From an uncultured Flavobacteriaceae bacterium (GTDB lineage: Bacteria > Bacteroidota > Bacteroidia > Flavobacteriales > Flavobacteriaceae): DNA of 64,000 nt. Shown in pieces: positions 25,839-35,292 of the stretch. Positions within the stretch are counted from its first letter, which is position 1. Each line of letters starts with the position of its first letter. The position numbers and the translations under genes were made by a program. The notes under the pieces were generated by a model. It was not told the DNA's origin and ran no database searches. It worked only from the letters and a program-made list of their open reading frames with translations. The stretch lies in the NCBI GenBank assembly GCA_947493175.1, contig CANLQD010000008.1, positions 171,941 through 235,940 on the forward strand, read 5' to 3'.

Positions 25839-26561
25839 TTACGGTTTTGGTAATTTTAAAATCATATTACTACCTAATTCTAAGTCATCAACGTGTCCGG
25901 CCAATTCTTCATTTTGACTTTTAAAATGCATATGCAAAAAGGTAGTATGATGAGTAAATACCGCTTGATGCGATTTGGAAAAGAAACCTATAATTTCAAC
26001 TTCCTTATCTTTCTCAACACCATTTAAACCAGATTCCTTATGCTTTTGATGGGTGTGTTCAGTATCGGCATCCTTCCAATCGATGACGTGCCAACTTAAT
26101 GATTGCGCCTTTCCTTCAATTAAAAACGGAATAGGCTTTTCAGCATCGATACCTAACTGATTTGCCTGTTTTTCAATAAATGTTTCTAATTTCTTCGAAG
26201 AATTAATTGCACTTGGAATTTCAATATTCTGCCAACTGGATATTTCAGCATATACAATGAGCGATGCCTTTTTATCGAAGGTTTTATCAAACACAAGATT
26301 TCCAGATTGCACAGTTGAGTTAAATGCCTTGCCGTCAAAAATTTGAATCTCACCTTTCAAATTTTCAAAAGCACCCAATGCATATAAATGAGGCTTTTTT
26401 GAAAGCGAGTCCAAAGAAGCAGTCGCTTGTAAATTACCAGACATCATTGAGCGCAATGCACCTGAGTATTTTACTTCGGTATTCTGATTGCCTGAATTAC
26501 AACCAACCACTAATAAGGCAAATGACACTAAGACAAGAATTTGTTCTGATAAACGACCCAT
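25839..26561 (-). CDS. acetolactate decarboxylase-like lipoprotein
   Basis: A 240-residue protein with a lipoprotein signal (lipobox VVGC at about residue 21). The C-terminal segment TTFLHMHFKSQNEELAGHVDDLELG matches the metal site of alpha-acetolactate decarboxylase, where three His bind zinc: two in the HxH and one in GHV. The N-terminal part also follows the fold (LYALGAFENLKGEIQIFDGKAF). Known enzymes of this family are cytoplasmic and make acetoin; here the protein is exported and lies in a copper operon, so a metal-binding or unrelated catalytic role is possible. Confidence 0.7.
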   Translation of the reverse strand: MGRLSEQILVLVSFALLVVGCNSGNQNTEVKYSGALRSMMSGNLQATASLDSLSKKPHLYALGAFENLKGEIQIFDGKAFNSTVQSGNLVFDKTFDKKASLIVYAEISSWQNIEIPSAINSSKKLETFIEKQANQLGIDAEKPIPFLIEGKAQSLSWHVIDWKDADTEHTHQKHKESGLNGVEKDKEVEIIGFFSKSHQAVFTHHTTFLHMHFKSQNEELAGHVDDLELGSNMILKLPKP

Positions 26562-26567
26562 AGTTGA

Positions 26568-27083
26568 TTACTTCAAAGTTTCTGTGACTTTACCACATTT
26601 CAACATCTTATTCCCGAAGTATGGATTGCGGATTTCCTCTTCTTTAGACAGCCAGTAACCGCCTTTATTGTTAAAGGCCATTGGGCAAAATTGTTTATAG
26701 ACCTCACCACTAGAAAGTGATGCAGCTACCACATCAGTCATCTTTTCCGTAACATCGGAAAATATAGTACGTTGTACTTCGATATCAGTTGTTTCTGAAA
26801 TTTTAGAGAGCATACCTTTTAAATCTGCATCATCCGTGTTTTCCATTAACATTTTTGCCCCGGATTGAGCCTCATTGAAATCTGAGTTTACCAATGCGGT
26901 CTTTAAATGAATGTAGTGTTGAAATTGTTTTCCAACCTTATCATCATTAAAGGTTAATCCAGCTGTCTTGGCAGTCTCAGTAACGGAATCTGAATTTTTG
27001 TTGTCATTTTTTGTTTCATTTTTACACGAAACCAAACTTGCGATAGCAAGCATTAATACTGTTGTCTTAAATAGTGTTTTCAT
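26568..27083 (-). CDS. DUF3347 lipoprotein of the copper island
   Basis: A 171-residue lipoprotein (lipobox LVSC near residue 20) consisting of a DUF3347 domain: a four-helix bundle ending in YKQFCPMAFNNKGGYWLSKEEEIRNPYFGNKMLKCGKVTETLK. The Cys, Met and His residues near the end resemble those at the C-terminus of the CusB protein of this island, and could hold copper in the periplasm. It lies 15 bases after the TolC gene. Confidence 0.8.
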   Translation of the reverse strand: MKTLFKTTVLMLAIASLVSCKNETKNDNKNSDSVTETAKTAGLTFNDDKVGKQFQHYIHLKTALVNSDFNEAQSGAKMLMENTDDADLKGMLSKISETTDIEVQRTIFSDVTEKMTDVVAASLSSGEVYKQFCPMAFNNKGGYWLSKEEEIRNPYFGNKMLKCGKVTETLK

Positions 27084-27098
27084 TGTTATAATTTTAGA

Positions 27099-28319
27099 TT
27101 ATTGATTTATTAAATAATTGATGACGGCAGATTGCACATAGTACATTTGCACCGACACGATTTGATTAATTTGAAATTTTAGTTGTAATTCTTGAATGTC
27201 TAGTACATCGTTAAAATCTATTGTCCCCGTTTCGTAATTCTTTATCAGAATTTCTTCAGCATCCTTTGCTTGTTTTAGATTTTTTTCCTGAGTATTGAAT
27301 TTTATCCGTGCTTGATTACGTTGTGATTTTGCTTTTGCGAAAGCCGTTTCCAACGTATTTAATCGCTCATTTTTTTGAGATTCTATTTCCTGTTGTCGCA
27401 ACTTGTTTTGCTTGGAAACAGAGTTATACTTATTGTTGAAAATGGGTATGGAAAGTGTAACCATTGGCATCACTATATCCTTTCCGTTATCGTTAAAGTT
27501 CATCGCTGGTCGCTCTGCCACGGGAACATAGTCTAGCCCAAATCCTAGATTTGGCGCACTTTCTTTTTGATTTAAAAGTTCTGATTGCTCTACGGATTTG
27601 TAGAGCTTGTCGTATTTAAGCAGTTCAGGATTGAGGGACAATCCTTCATCTCTAAAAACAGGGTCTTCCGATGGAATCATCATTTCTGGAACAACATCAA
27701 CGACAATATCTTCCTCACGATTCAGCAGATTATTGAACACGGTTTGTTCTGCGATATATTCTTCCTGCAAAACTTCCTTTTGTTGTTGCAGTTCATTCTG
27801 ACGGATTTGTAAACGTAGGACATCCACAGCCGAGGCTTTTCCAACTTCAACAGATGTCAATGCCAAACGCTCGTAGGTTTTCAATAATTGAATATTATCG
27901 TCCAGTACATTTTGTTTCGCCTTATTGGCATACAAAGTGTAATACGATTGGGCGACGGAAAGCGCTAGTTTCCGTTTGGCAATAGCGATTTCTACAAATT
28001 CGGTTTCTGCCATTGAACTGGCATAGTTTTCCCTAGCGGTAATTGTTCCGAACCAAGGCAACATTTGGGATATTGAAAAACGCGCACGTTGCGCACCTGT
28101 TCGGGTTTCGGGTTCGCTCACAAAATAACCAGCACTAATTGTAGTGTTGGGCAATGTATTGACTTCACTTACCTTTTCTCGAGCAATATTATACCGCAAT
28201 TCATACGCTTGGATATCTGGATTGTTCGCCTCTGCTTCTTGTATGTAGGATTGCAGTTCTTGTGCTTTCGCAAAAGCGGAAACAAGCAAAAGACATACTA
28301 TGATTATTATATTTTTCAT
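27099..28319 (-). CDS. TolC-family outer-membrane efflux protein
   Basis: An outer-membrane channel of about 406 residues for the Cus-type pump. A signal peptide (KNIIIIVCLLLVSAFAKAQ) is followed by two long helical hairpin repeats typical of OEP/TolC, with PEVLKYDKLYKSVEQSELLN-type segments, and beta-barrel strands. The ATG at 28319 overlaps the cusA stop as ATGA, so translation is coupled. The open frame extends 64 codons upstream inside cusA without a signal sequence and is rejected as start. Confidence 0.85.
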   Translation of the reverse strand: MKNIIIIVCLLLVSAFAKAQELQSYIQEAEANNPDIQAYELRYNIAREKVSEVNTLPNTTISAGYFVSEPETRTGAQRARFSISQMLPWFGTITARENYASSMAETEFVEIAIAKRKLALSVAQSYYTLYANKAKQNVLDDNIQLLKTYERLALTSVEVGKASAVDVLRLQIRQNELQQQKEVLQEEYIAEQTVFNNLLNREEDIVVDVVPEMMIPSEDPVFRDEGLSLNPELLKYDKLYKSVEQSELLNQKESAPNLGFGLDYVPVAERPAMNFNDNGKDIVMPMVTLSIPIFNNKYNSVSKQNKLRQQEIESQKNERLNTLETAFAKAKSQRNQARIKFNTQEKNLKQAKDAEEILIKNYETGTIDFNDVLDIQELQLKFQINQIVSVQMYYVQSAVINYLINQ

Positions 28320-31300
28320 TTGCTCGCTTGTTTTAGTTGAAACTCTTTTTTCATACTGAATAGCACAGGAACAACGAACAGCGTAATTAACGCTATCAGC
28401 ATTCCACCAAAACTTGGAATGGCCATTGGTATCATAATATCGCTTCCTCGACCTGTTGAAGTCAAAATTGGAAGTAATGCCAATATGGTTGTTGCTGTGG
28501 TCATTAGGCAAGGACGAATTCGTTTTTCGCCAGCTTCTACAATGGAATCACGAATTTCATTCTTGTTTTCTGGCGTATTTCGGTCAAATGTTTGTGTGAG
28601 GTAGGTCGCCATCACAACACCATCATCGGTAGCAATACCGAACAGCGCAATGAATCCTACCCAAACTGCTACACTTAGATTTATAGTGTGCATCTGAAAC
28701 AAGTCCCGCAGATTTTCGCCAAAGAAATTGAAGTTTAAGAACCAGTCTTGACCATAGAACCAAATCATTAAGAAACCGCCTGCAAATGCAACGGCAATTC
28801 CCGTAAATACCATAAGCGAAGTAGCGACTGAACGGAACTGAAAATAAAGAATCAAAAAGATAATGATGAGTGCCAATGGAACAACTACGGACAATGTTTT
28901 TTCTGCTCGTAATTGATTTTCATACGTTCCCGTAAATTGATAGTTGATACCCTTTGGAACGGTTAATTCGCCACTATCGATTTTGTCTTTAATCAATGCT
29001 TGGGCATTCTCTACCACGTCCACTTCGGCAAAACCATCCAGTTTATCAAAAAGGACATAACCCACTAAAAAGGTATCTTCACTTTTTATGACCTGTGGAC
29101 CTTGTTCGTAACGAATATCCACAAGCTCACCGAGAGGAACGGGATTTCCTTTTTCCACAGGTACATAGATATTTTTCAAGTCCGTTGGGTTTTCTCGTAA
29201 TTCCCGAGGATAGCGTACACGTACCGCATAACGTTCTCGACCTTCCACGGTCTGTGTTAAAGGCATTCCCCCCACGGCTACTTGCAAAATTTCTTGAACT
29301 TTCATTATTGAAATACCATACCGTGCAAGTTGCTCTCTATTAATGTCAATGAGCAAATAGGGTTTACCCACGATGCGGTCTGCAAAAACAGCTTGTTCTT
29401 TGACACCTTCCGCCTGTTTAAGAACTGCTTCAAGCTGAAGACCAAAATCTTCGATTTCGCTTAAATTCTGACCTTTAACCTTAATGCCCATTGGCGCACG
29501 CATACCTGTCTGTAACATGACTAACCTCGTTTCAATCGGCTGTAATTTTGGTGCTGAAGTAATGCCAGGCAGCTTTGTGACTCTTACAATTTCATTCCAA
29601 ATATCATCTGGACTTTCAATTTCAGGACGCCAATTTCGATAGTATTCACCGTCATCATCAACAATCAATTCATTTCTTGTAACAGTAGTTTGTAGTTGTG
29701 ATGCTTCATATTTTGCATCATTTTCAACTTCATTATTAGGGTTGATGACCAATTTGTTATTTTTTAGAACAAAAAGCCCGTCATCATTGACTCTGTATCG
29801 CTCTCGTTTTCCTTCCAGATTCATCATATATTCAGACTTGTACTGAATAACATTTTCGTACATCGAAAGCGGTGCAGGGTCAAGCGCAGACTCGGTTCTT
29901 CCAGATTTACCGACCACGGTTATTATTTCGGGTATAGTGGCAACAGCCATATCCAATTGCTGTAATATTCGTTTGTTTTCTTCAACCCCTGCGTGTGGTA
30001 AAGACGTTGGCATCAATAAAAATGAACCCTCATTTAATGAAGGCATAAATTCCTTGCCTGTATTCTGCATTATAAGAACACCGAATATGATTATAGTCGT
30101 TGGTATGGAAAGGAATAGAAATTTATTGCGTAAAGCCCATCTTAGAATTCTCGTGTAATATCTTCGGAAAACCCAAAATGCACCTAGCAGTCCAAAGCAA
30201 ACGATGCTTACAAAAATGAGGTTCATTGCAATGCTACGGTCAAAACCTAATGGTCGCCAGTATTCCGCTAATAGGAAAACAATGGCTACCGACGAAATGG
30301 TGATGTTGACCAAATTTGCCTTCGTTTCAGTCAGCTTTCCTTGTAGTCCAGCAATTCCCGAAGCACCAAAGGCTATCAATATAATACCTAACCAGAACCC
30401 ATATATCATTGCTATTATACCTGCAATTATCAAAGAAATATTTAGGATATACTTGAAAGGATTTTTTAGGCTTTTATTTCGGAATAAAAAGGCCGCAAAT
30501 GGTGGGATTAAAAATAGTGCGACGATAATAGATGCCGTGAGTGCCATTGTTTTTGTAAAGGCTAATGGACGGAAAAGTTTCCCTTCGGCACCTACCATTG
30601 TAAAGACAGGAATAAAGCTGATAATTGTGGTTAACACCGCTGTTAGGATTGCACCTGATACTTCTGTTGTAGCATTGTAAACTACTGTGTTTATCGGCAG
30701 TTTATTTCCTTTGGAATCGGTGTTTTCCATATCCAAATGCCTGATAATATTCTCGGAAAGAATTACGCCAACATCGACCATTGTGCCTATGGCAATAGCG
30801 ATTCCGGAAAGTGCAACGATGTTTGCATCTACATCGAAAAGTTTCATCGCAATAAAAACCATCAATACCGCAACAGGTAACAGTCCGGAAATCAAAACAG
30901 ACGCTCGTAGGTTAAAGACCATTATGATAATGACCAGAATTGTAATTAAAATTTCGAGCGTTAACGCTTCATTCAGCGTACCTAAAGTTTCTTGAATGAG
31001 TTCGGTTCGGTCATAAAACGGAACTATGGTAACTTGTGAAGTGCGACCATCGGCCAATTCTTTAGAAGGTAGTCCAGCACTTAAATCGTTGATTTGGTCT
31101 TTAACGTTGTTAATGACTTCCATAGGATTTGCACCATATCGAGCCACAACCACACCGCCGACAACTTCAGCACCCTCTTTGTCAAGAATACCGCGTCTTG
31201 TAGCTGGACCTAAATGGACTTTGCCCACATCCTTTATCCTGATAGAAGTGAATTCTTTAGAGGTAACTACCGCGTTTTCTATATCTTCTATGGACTTTAC

Positions 31301-32062
31301 ATAACCTAGACCACGAACCAGATATTCAGCCTGATTCATTTCCAAAGTCTGAGCACCGATATCCTGATTACTATGTTTAACGGCTTTTACAATATCAGAT
31401 AGTCCAATGTTGTACTGGCGCATCAATTCTGGATTCAAGTCCACTTGATATTCCTGAACATAACCACCTATAGAGGCAACTTCTGAAACGCCGCTTGCCG
31501 ATGACAACGCATATTTCACGTAATAGTCTTGAATACTGCGAAGTTCCTGTAAGTCCCATCCACCTGTAACATTACCATCTTTATCACGACCTTCTAATGT
31601 GTACCAGAAAATCTGACCCAATCCCGTGGCATCAGGCCCTAAAGCTGGGTTTACACCCTCGGGCAATAGACCGCTTGGAAGTGAGTTGAGTTTTTCAAGA
31701 ATTCGACTTCGTGACCAATAGAATTCTATATCCTCTTCAAAAATGATATAGATGCTCGAAAACCCGAACATTGAGGAACTTCTAATGGTTTTTACCCCAG
31801 GTATTCCTAATAAAGAAGTAGTAAGGGGATAGGTAATTTGGTCTTCAATATCCTGTGGCGAACGTCCTTGCCATTTGGTAAAGACGATTTGCTGATTTTC
31901 GCCAATATCGGGTATGGCATCTACGGCTACAGGGTTACTAGGCAGAATGCCAGTTTCCCAACCAAAAGGTGCATTTACAATACCCCAACCCACAAATAGA
32001 GCGAGCATCAGTACCGCAACGAGTTTGTTCTCGATTAAAAATTTTATGCTTTTATTGAGCAT
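28316..32062 (-). CDS. cusA: CusA/CzcA-type heavy-metal RND efflux pump
   Basis: An inner-membrane proton-driven pump of 1248 residues, about 200 longer than E. coli CusA. The N-terminus has the usual opening (KFLIENKLVAVLMLALFVGWGIVNAPF), WQGRSPQDIEDQITYPLTT and the HME pattern. TM4 carries GIAIAIGTMVDVGVILSEN with the proton-relay Asp. The extra length comes from added hydrophobic helices after the first half (about residues 530-620) and a hydrophilic insert in the second porter domain (about 745-820). Such inserts are seen in Bacteroidota CusA. It leads the pump operon and overlaps the TolC gene. Confidence 0.92.
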   Translation of the reverse strand: MLNKSIKFLIENKLVAVLMLALFVGWGIVNAPFGWETGILPSNPVAVDAIPDIGENQQIVFTKWQGRSPQDIEDQITYPLTTSLLGIPGVKTIRSSSMFGFSSIYIIFEEDIEFYWSRSRILEKLNSLPSGLLPEGVNPALGPDATGLGQIFWYTLEGRDKDGNVTGGWDLQELRSIQDYYVKYALSSASGVSEVASIGGYVQEYQVDLNPELMRQYNIGLSDIVKAVKHSNQDIGAQTLEMNQAEYLVRGLGYVKSIEDIENAVVTSKEFTSIRIKDVGKVHLGPATRRGILDKEGAEVVGGVVVARYGANPMEVINNVKDQINDLSAGLPSKELADGRTSQVTIVPFYDRTELIQETLGTLNEALTLEILITILVIIIMVFNLRASVLISGLLPVAVLMVFIAMKLFDVDANIVALSGIAIAIGTMVDVGVILSENIIRHLDMENTDSKGNKLPINTVVYNATTEVSGAILTAVLTTIISFIPVFTMVGAEGKLFRPLAFTKTMALTASIIVALFLIPPFAAFLFRNKSLKNPFKYILNISLIIAGIIAMIYGFWLGIILIAFGASGIAGLQGKLTETKANLVNITISSVAIVFLLAEYWRPLGFDRSIAMNLIFVSIVCFGLLGAFWVFRRYYTRILRWALRNKFLFLSIPTTIIIFGVLIMQNTGKEFMPSLNEGSFLLMPTSLPHAGVEENKRILQQLDMAVATIPEIITVVGKSGRTESALDPAPLSMYENVIQYKSEYMMNLEGKRERYRVNDDGLFVLKNNKLVINPNNEVENDAKYEASQLQTTVTRNELIVDDDGEYYRNWRPEIESPDDIWNEIVRVTKLPGITSAPKLQPIETRLVMLQTGMRAPMGIKVKGQNLSEIEDFGLQLEAVLKQAEGVKEQAVFADRIVGKPYLLIDINREQLARYGISIMKVQEILQVAVGGMPLTQTVEGRERYAVRVRYPRELRENPTDLKNIYVPVEKGNPVPLGELVDIRYEQGPQVIKSEDTFLVGYVLFDKLDGFAEVDVVENAQALIKDKIDSGELTVPKGINYQFTGTYENQLRAEKTLSVVVPLALIIIFLILYFQFRSVATSLMVFTGIAVAFAGGFLMIWFYGQDWFLNFNFFGENLRDLFQMHTINLSVAVWVGFIALFGIATDDGVVMATYLTQTFDRNTPENKNEIRDSIVEAGEKRIRPCLMTTATTILALLPILTSTGRGSDIMIPMAIPSFGGMLIALITLFVVPVLFSMKKEFQLKQASK

Positions 32063-32181
32063 ATAGAATGATAATTAGACAGTTATACAAAAGCTGGTCT
32101 TGATGTAGTTCTGAAAAAAGACCACAACAAAACGAGCCCAAAACGGAAATACCGCAGGGCGAAAAGGTTACTGTCTAAAAA

Positions 32182-32601
32182 TCAAATTAGATATGTCTCG
32201 TAAAGGGTCTGGATGTCCCGTTCGACAAAGGGGGGCGAATAATCCTTGAAAGGAACGATGTTTTCATCAAGTCCTTCAAAGCGATTGATATATGTGTAGA
32301 AAAATGTTGCAACAAAAGTTTGTTGCTCGAATGTAAGTTTATCGAAAGACGTTTTTAAGTCTTGATTGCCTTCTTTTACAAATTGTTGGTCAGTACAACA
32401 ATCTTTTTCGGTCATTGTTGGATTTTCACAGCTTTTGACTGGCTGTGCCTTTTCCATACCACAAGTCTCTGCGCTTTTGAAAACCGAAAAATCGACCAAA
32501 GAATCCCCACAATAGTGCATATTAACCGTAAAAGACATTGTAGTAAACAATACTACAAAAGCCATTAAAACAGATAATATTTTATGGAAAACCTTTTTCA
32601 T
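32182..32601 (-). CDS. HYC_CC_PP family protein
   Basis: A 139-residue exported protein with a signal-type helix (residues 8-27). The family signature is visible in order: MHYCG (HYC), DCCTD (CC) and SPPFVERDIQTLYETYLI (PP). Several Cys and Met residues suggest metal binding; members are commonly encoded beside Cus-type pumps. It is upstream of cusA by about 120 bases, on the same strand, and is probably the first gene of the pump operon. Confidence 0.82.
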   Translation of the reverse strand: MKKVFHKILSVLMAFVVLFTTMSFTVNMHYCGDSLVDFSVFKSAETCGMEKAQPVKSCENPTMTEKDCCTDQQFVKEGNQDLKTSFDKLTFEQQTFVATFFYTYINRFEGLDENIVPFKDYSPPFVERDIQTLYETYLI

Positions 32602-32681
32602 TAATGCAAAATTACAAAAATTTAACAGTTTTTATTGGGATTAACAGAACTTTAATTTTGAATAAACTTAGTTTAAGTCCC

Positions 32682-33794
32682 TCAATTCCAATGACCACTT
32701 GCGATGTACAGCCTTTTCAGTTGGGTAAGTTGTTCTTCGTTTTTGAAGTATTCGTGGCTCAACATTTTCTTCAGCTGATTTACAGTTTCTTTAGAAGTAA
32801 ATCCCGCAGTCCTGCATAACTTATCAAATTTTTGCATTTCTTCAAATTTAAACTTTGCTTTCTCAACAAATTGTTCTGCATTTTCAGCATCTTCATAACT
32901 TGATTGAATCTGGAAATGCCTCTCGATAGTACCAGGTTTCCCTATTATTAATTTTTCTGCATTACACTGAATGATTTGGTTTGTTGTGAAAACATAATCC
33001 CTATCGTGTACCATTCTATGAATCCGTGTTTGACCATCCGCAGTATTATTAGGAAATATTTCCAAGTAGTATTTTGTATCTAAAGGAAGCGTAATTACAG
33101 CATTTGGGTCGAATAGTCCATCAAAACGTGTCGTTTTAATTCCTCGTATCGCAACTGGATTATCGCAGGTAATCAAAGGCGCATTATCGTCGTTGATTTT
33201 GTGAACATTTATAGTGCAATCATATTTATAGTCAACGAACTCTTTCCATTTTTCAAGATGCTGAACCAAGAATTTTACTTTGTTACGCTCTTTAAACTCA
33301 TTTCTCACATTATCGATATCCTTGATATTGAATTCGTGCTTTACATTTTCAAATGTAAATTTCACATCACCATTTTTGTCGGCGTGCAATAACATTCTGT
33401 CTAGAATCTGGTCTGTAAATGCGTTTTGATGATTCAGGAATCTTGGCGTACGAAAATAGAGTGATAGGCAGACGTACAAAATTTGCTTTTTTTGTTCAGC
33501 AGTCAATACCTTAACGGTTTCATCAATGAGCAGTTTATAAATTTTAGGAAATTCAGCATCTACGTGTTCAGCGTAGTGATGTTCCAAATCATATTTTCTG
33601 TCAATCTCAGCATTTGGTATTGTGTAAAGGTTCTTTTTAAAACAGATACTCTTTGTACTTATTTGTTCAAGAAGAAAATCGTCTTCCAGTTTATAAGCAT
33701 CAACAAAATAATTACCTTTCTTTCCCTCGACACCGAAATTTTTGAGGTATGAACGAGGAATGTAATGTTGTTTGATTGGTTCGTTTTTAGCCAT
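32682..33794 (-). CDS. DUF4238 protein, fourth gene of a possible defence operon
   Basis: A protein of about 370 residues starting at ATG 33794 (MAKNEPIKQHYIPRSYLKNF); a TTG 15 bases upstream would overlap the previous stop as TTGA. The opening QHYIPRSYLKNFG is the DUF4238 signature, and FRTPRFLNHQ and TCDNPVAIRG recur in that family. DUF4238 is widespread in accessory regions, has no established function and has been suspected to be nuclease-related. It is the last gene of a four-gene unit. Confidence 0.75.
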   Translation of the reverse strand: MAKNEPIKQHYIPRSYLKNFGVEGKKGNYFVDAYKLEDDFLLEQISTKSICFKKNLYTIPNAEIDRKYDLEHHYAEHVDAEFPKIYKLLIDETVKVLTAEQKKQILYVCLSLYFRTPRFLNHQNAFTDQILDRMLLHADKNGDVKFTFENVKHEFNIKDIDNVRNEFKERNKVKFLVQHLEKWKEFVDYKYDCTINVHKINDDNAPLITCDNPVAIRGIKTTRFDGLFDPNAVITLPLDTKYYLEIFPNNTADGQTRIHRMVHDRDYVFTTNQIIQCNAEKLIIGKPGTIERHFQIQSSYEDAENAEQFVEKAKFKFEEMQKFDKLCRTAGFTSKETVNQLKKMLSHEYFKNEEQLTQLKRLYIASGHWN

Positions 33795-33805
33795 ATTTTT
33801 AATGT

Positions 33806-34516
33806 TCAATTATATAGACCAGGAATATATGTCTTAGGCGTTAGAAAAGGGATGGCCAATCTCGCCTGTGCGGTCTGATTAAAGTTAAAATCTTTGAAGT
33901 TAGTAATTTCAAAAAAGTCATTTCTTGTAGGTTCTGAATTTAGTGCATAGACAATACCAAAAGGGGGAAAGGTAATTTCGCCAAGAAAGTGTGTGCCTTT
34001 TTCGGTTCTTGCCATTCCCCAACCATTTCTTACTTGCTTTGTTGCGGTATGGTACATAAATACTCTCAAATTCGCTGGAAGAGCTTTTGAATTTTTATTT
34101 AATATGAAACTTGAAAGTCCTTCTAAATTTAATAACTGGTCACTCGAATCGATAGCCATAAACATCGATAATGCCTGTTTTAAAATGTTCAAGGGTTGTA
34201 TGGCATATTCAAAAGTGACAAATTTTGATGCCCAAATTCTATTTGTTAATGCTATCATACCCATATAAGCAAACTTCTTATAGCTTTCGCCGTAATAGCT
34301 ACCCGTTAAATTGTTGCAAGATTTACATAAATAATATCCACCTGCGCCTTGATTACTAAGTATGCGCTTACCGTAGAGATAGCTTTCCTTATCGTGAAGA
34401 TGAATCGATTTTTGAAAAAATACAGGCTTAGAATTGAATGCACTTTGAGGTGGAACGTGCTCGAACGTCAATTTTCCATTTTTTCCGCAGATTCTGCATA
34501 TTCCTTCGCGCTTCAA
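33806..34516 (-). CDS. HNH-like zinc-binding nuclease protein
   Basis: A 236-residue protein with an N-terminal HNH/zinc-knuckle pattern: CRIC (C7, C10), FEHVPP (H20) and CKSCNN (C64, C67, N68). This spacing is that of the HNH endonucleases in which two CxxC pairs hold zinc and the EH(V/I)PP His helps catalysis. The rest is unrecognised. Its start is a TTG at 34516 overlapping the previous gene's stop as TTGA, so translation is coupled. Confidence 0.65.
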   Translation of the reverse strand: MKREGICRICGKNGKLTFEHVPPQSAFNSKPVFFQKSIHLHDKESYLYGKRILSNQGAGGYYLCKSCNNLTGSYYGESYKKFAYMGMIALTNRIWASKFVTFEYAIQPLNILKQALSMFMAIDSSDQLLNLEGLSSFILNKNSKALPANLRVFMYHTATKQVRNGWGMARTEKGTHFLGEITFPPFGIVYALNSEPTRNDFFEITNFKDFNFNQTAQARLAIPFLTPKTYIPGLYN

Positions 34517-35289
34517 ACTAGGTTTTGTATTTTGTCAGTCAGACCTTTATCCTGTTCTCTAAGAATTGCTTCCCGTTCAATACGTAAACCCAATCCTTTG
34601 GTTTGATTAATATGGTTTGAAGTAAATTGATTAACGTGCGCATAAATGATACCTATGTTAGTATCCATTCGGCTATTCCAATCAAAGCCATAAAGTTCAT
34701 TCAACCATTCCGCAGGTGTAGTTCTGAACATTACATTTGGATTCTTGTAATGGCGTCCGTCGTCTAATAATATGACTAAGAGATAGACTCTACTGAAACC
34801 AAGTCTGGCATATCCATTTGCCTGAATGGTTCCTTTTTTCTGTACGCTGTTTATCTTATTTATTTTTGGCGGTTGATTCTCTTTTGATTCAGACTTTACT
34901 ACTTTACATTCTATTCCTACTGCAATTTTTGGACTATCCTTTTCATAAAGTAGTATGTCTATATCGCCGGGCATTTTATTAGGAACCGTTATTGGTTCTT
35001 TGACCCCGCAATGAAATTTCACAGAACTTGAAGATGGAAATAGTTTGCTTAAGAACATTCCTCTAAAGTCATTGTTGGCCATAAGCCAATTAACTGTTTC
35101 ATCTTCACTCTGGAATGTTCTGGTTACGCTGATTTCCGGTTCGGGATTGTTTACGAAGAATGAAATTTTTGATGCACCAGTAATAGGCTGTCTATCTGAA
35201 AACACGAATTTGGTTACCTCATATTCAGGTGGTGGTTCCTTTCTGAAGAATTGAACTATTTTATTTTTTATATCTGTCCATATTCCCAT
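34513..35289 (-). CDS. PD-(D/E)xK nuclease-like protein
   Basis: A 258-residue soluble protein. Residues 109-129 have the nuclease core GDIDILLYE then GIECK: Asp111, Glu127 and Lys129 fit the PD-(D/E)xK catalytic arrangement with the expected spacing. QANGYARLGFSRVYLLVILLD after it looks like the following helix and strand of the fold. Flanking regions are unrecognised. It starts 3 bases after the stop of the first operon gene and overlaps the HNH-like gene by 4 bases. Confidence 0.65.
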   Translation of the reverse strand: MGIWTDIKNKIVQFFRKEPPPEYEVTKFVFSDRQPITGASKISFFVNNPEPEISVTRTFQSEDETVNWLMANNDFRGMFLSKLFPSSSSVKFHCGVKEPITVPNKMPGDIDILLYEKDSPKIAVGIECKVVKSESKENQPPKINKINSVQKKGTIQANGYARLGFSRVYLLVILLDDGRHYKNPNVMFRTTPAEWLNELYGFDWNSRMDTNIGIIYAHVNQFTSNHINQTKGLGLRIEREAILREQDKGLTDKIQNLV

Positions 35290-35292
35290 AGA

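Noticed and set aside
28320..28511. Longer TolC start 64 codons upstream
   Set aside because: The extension lies within cusA, has no signal peptide and precedes an obvious signal sequence at 28319.
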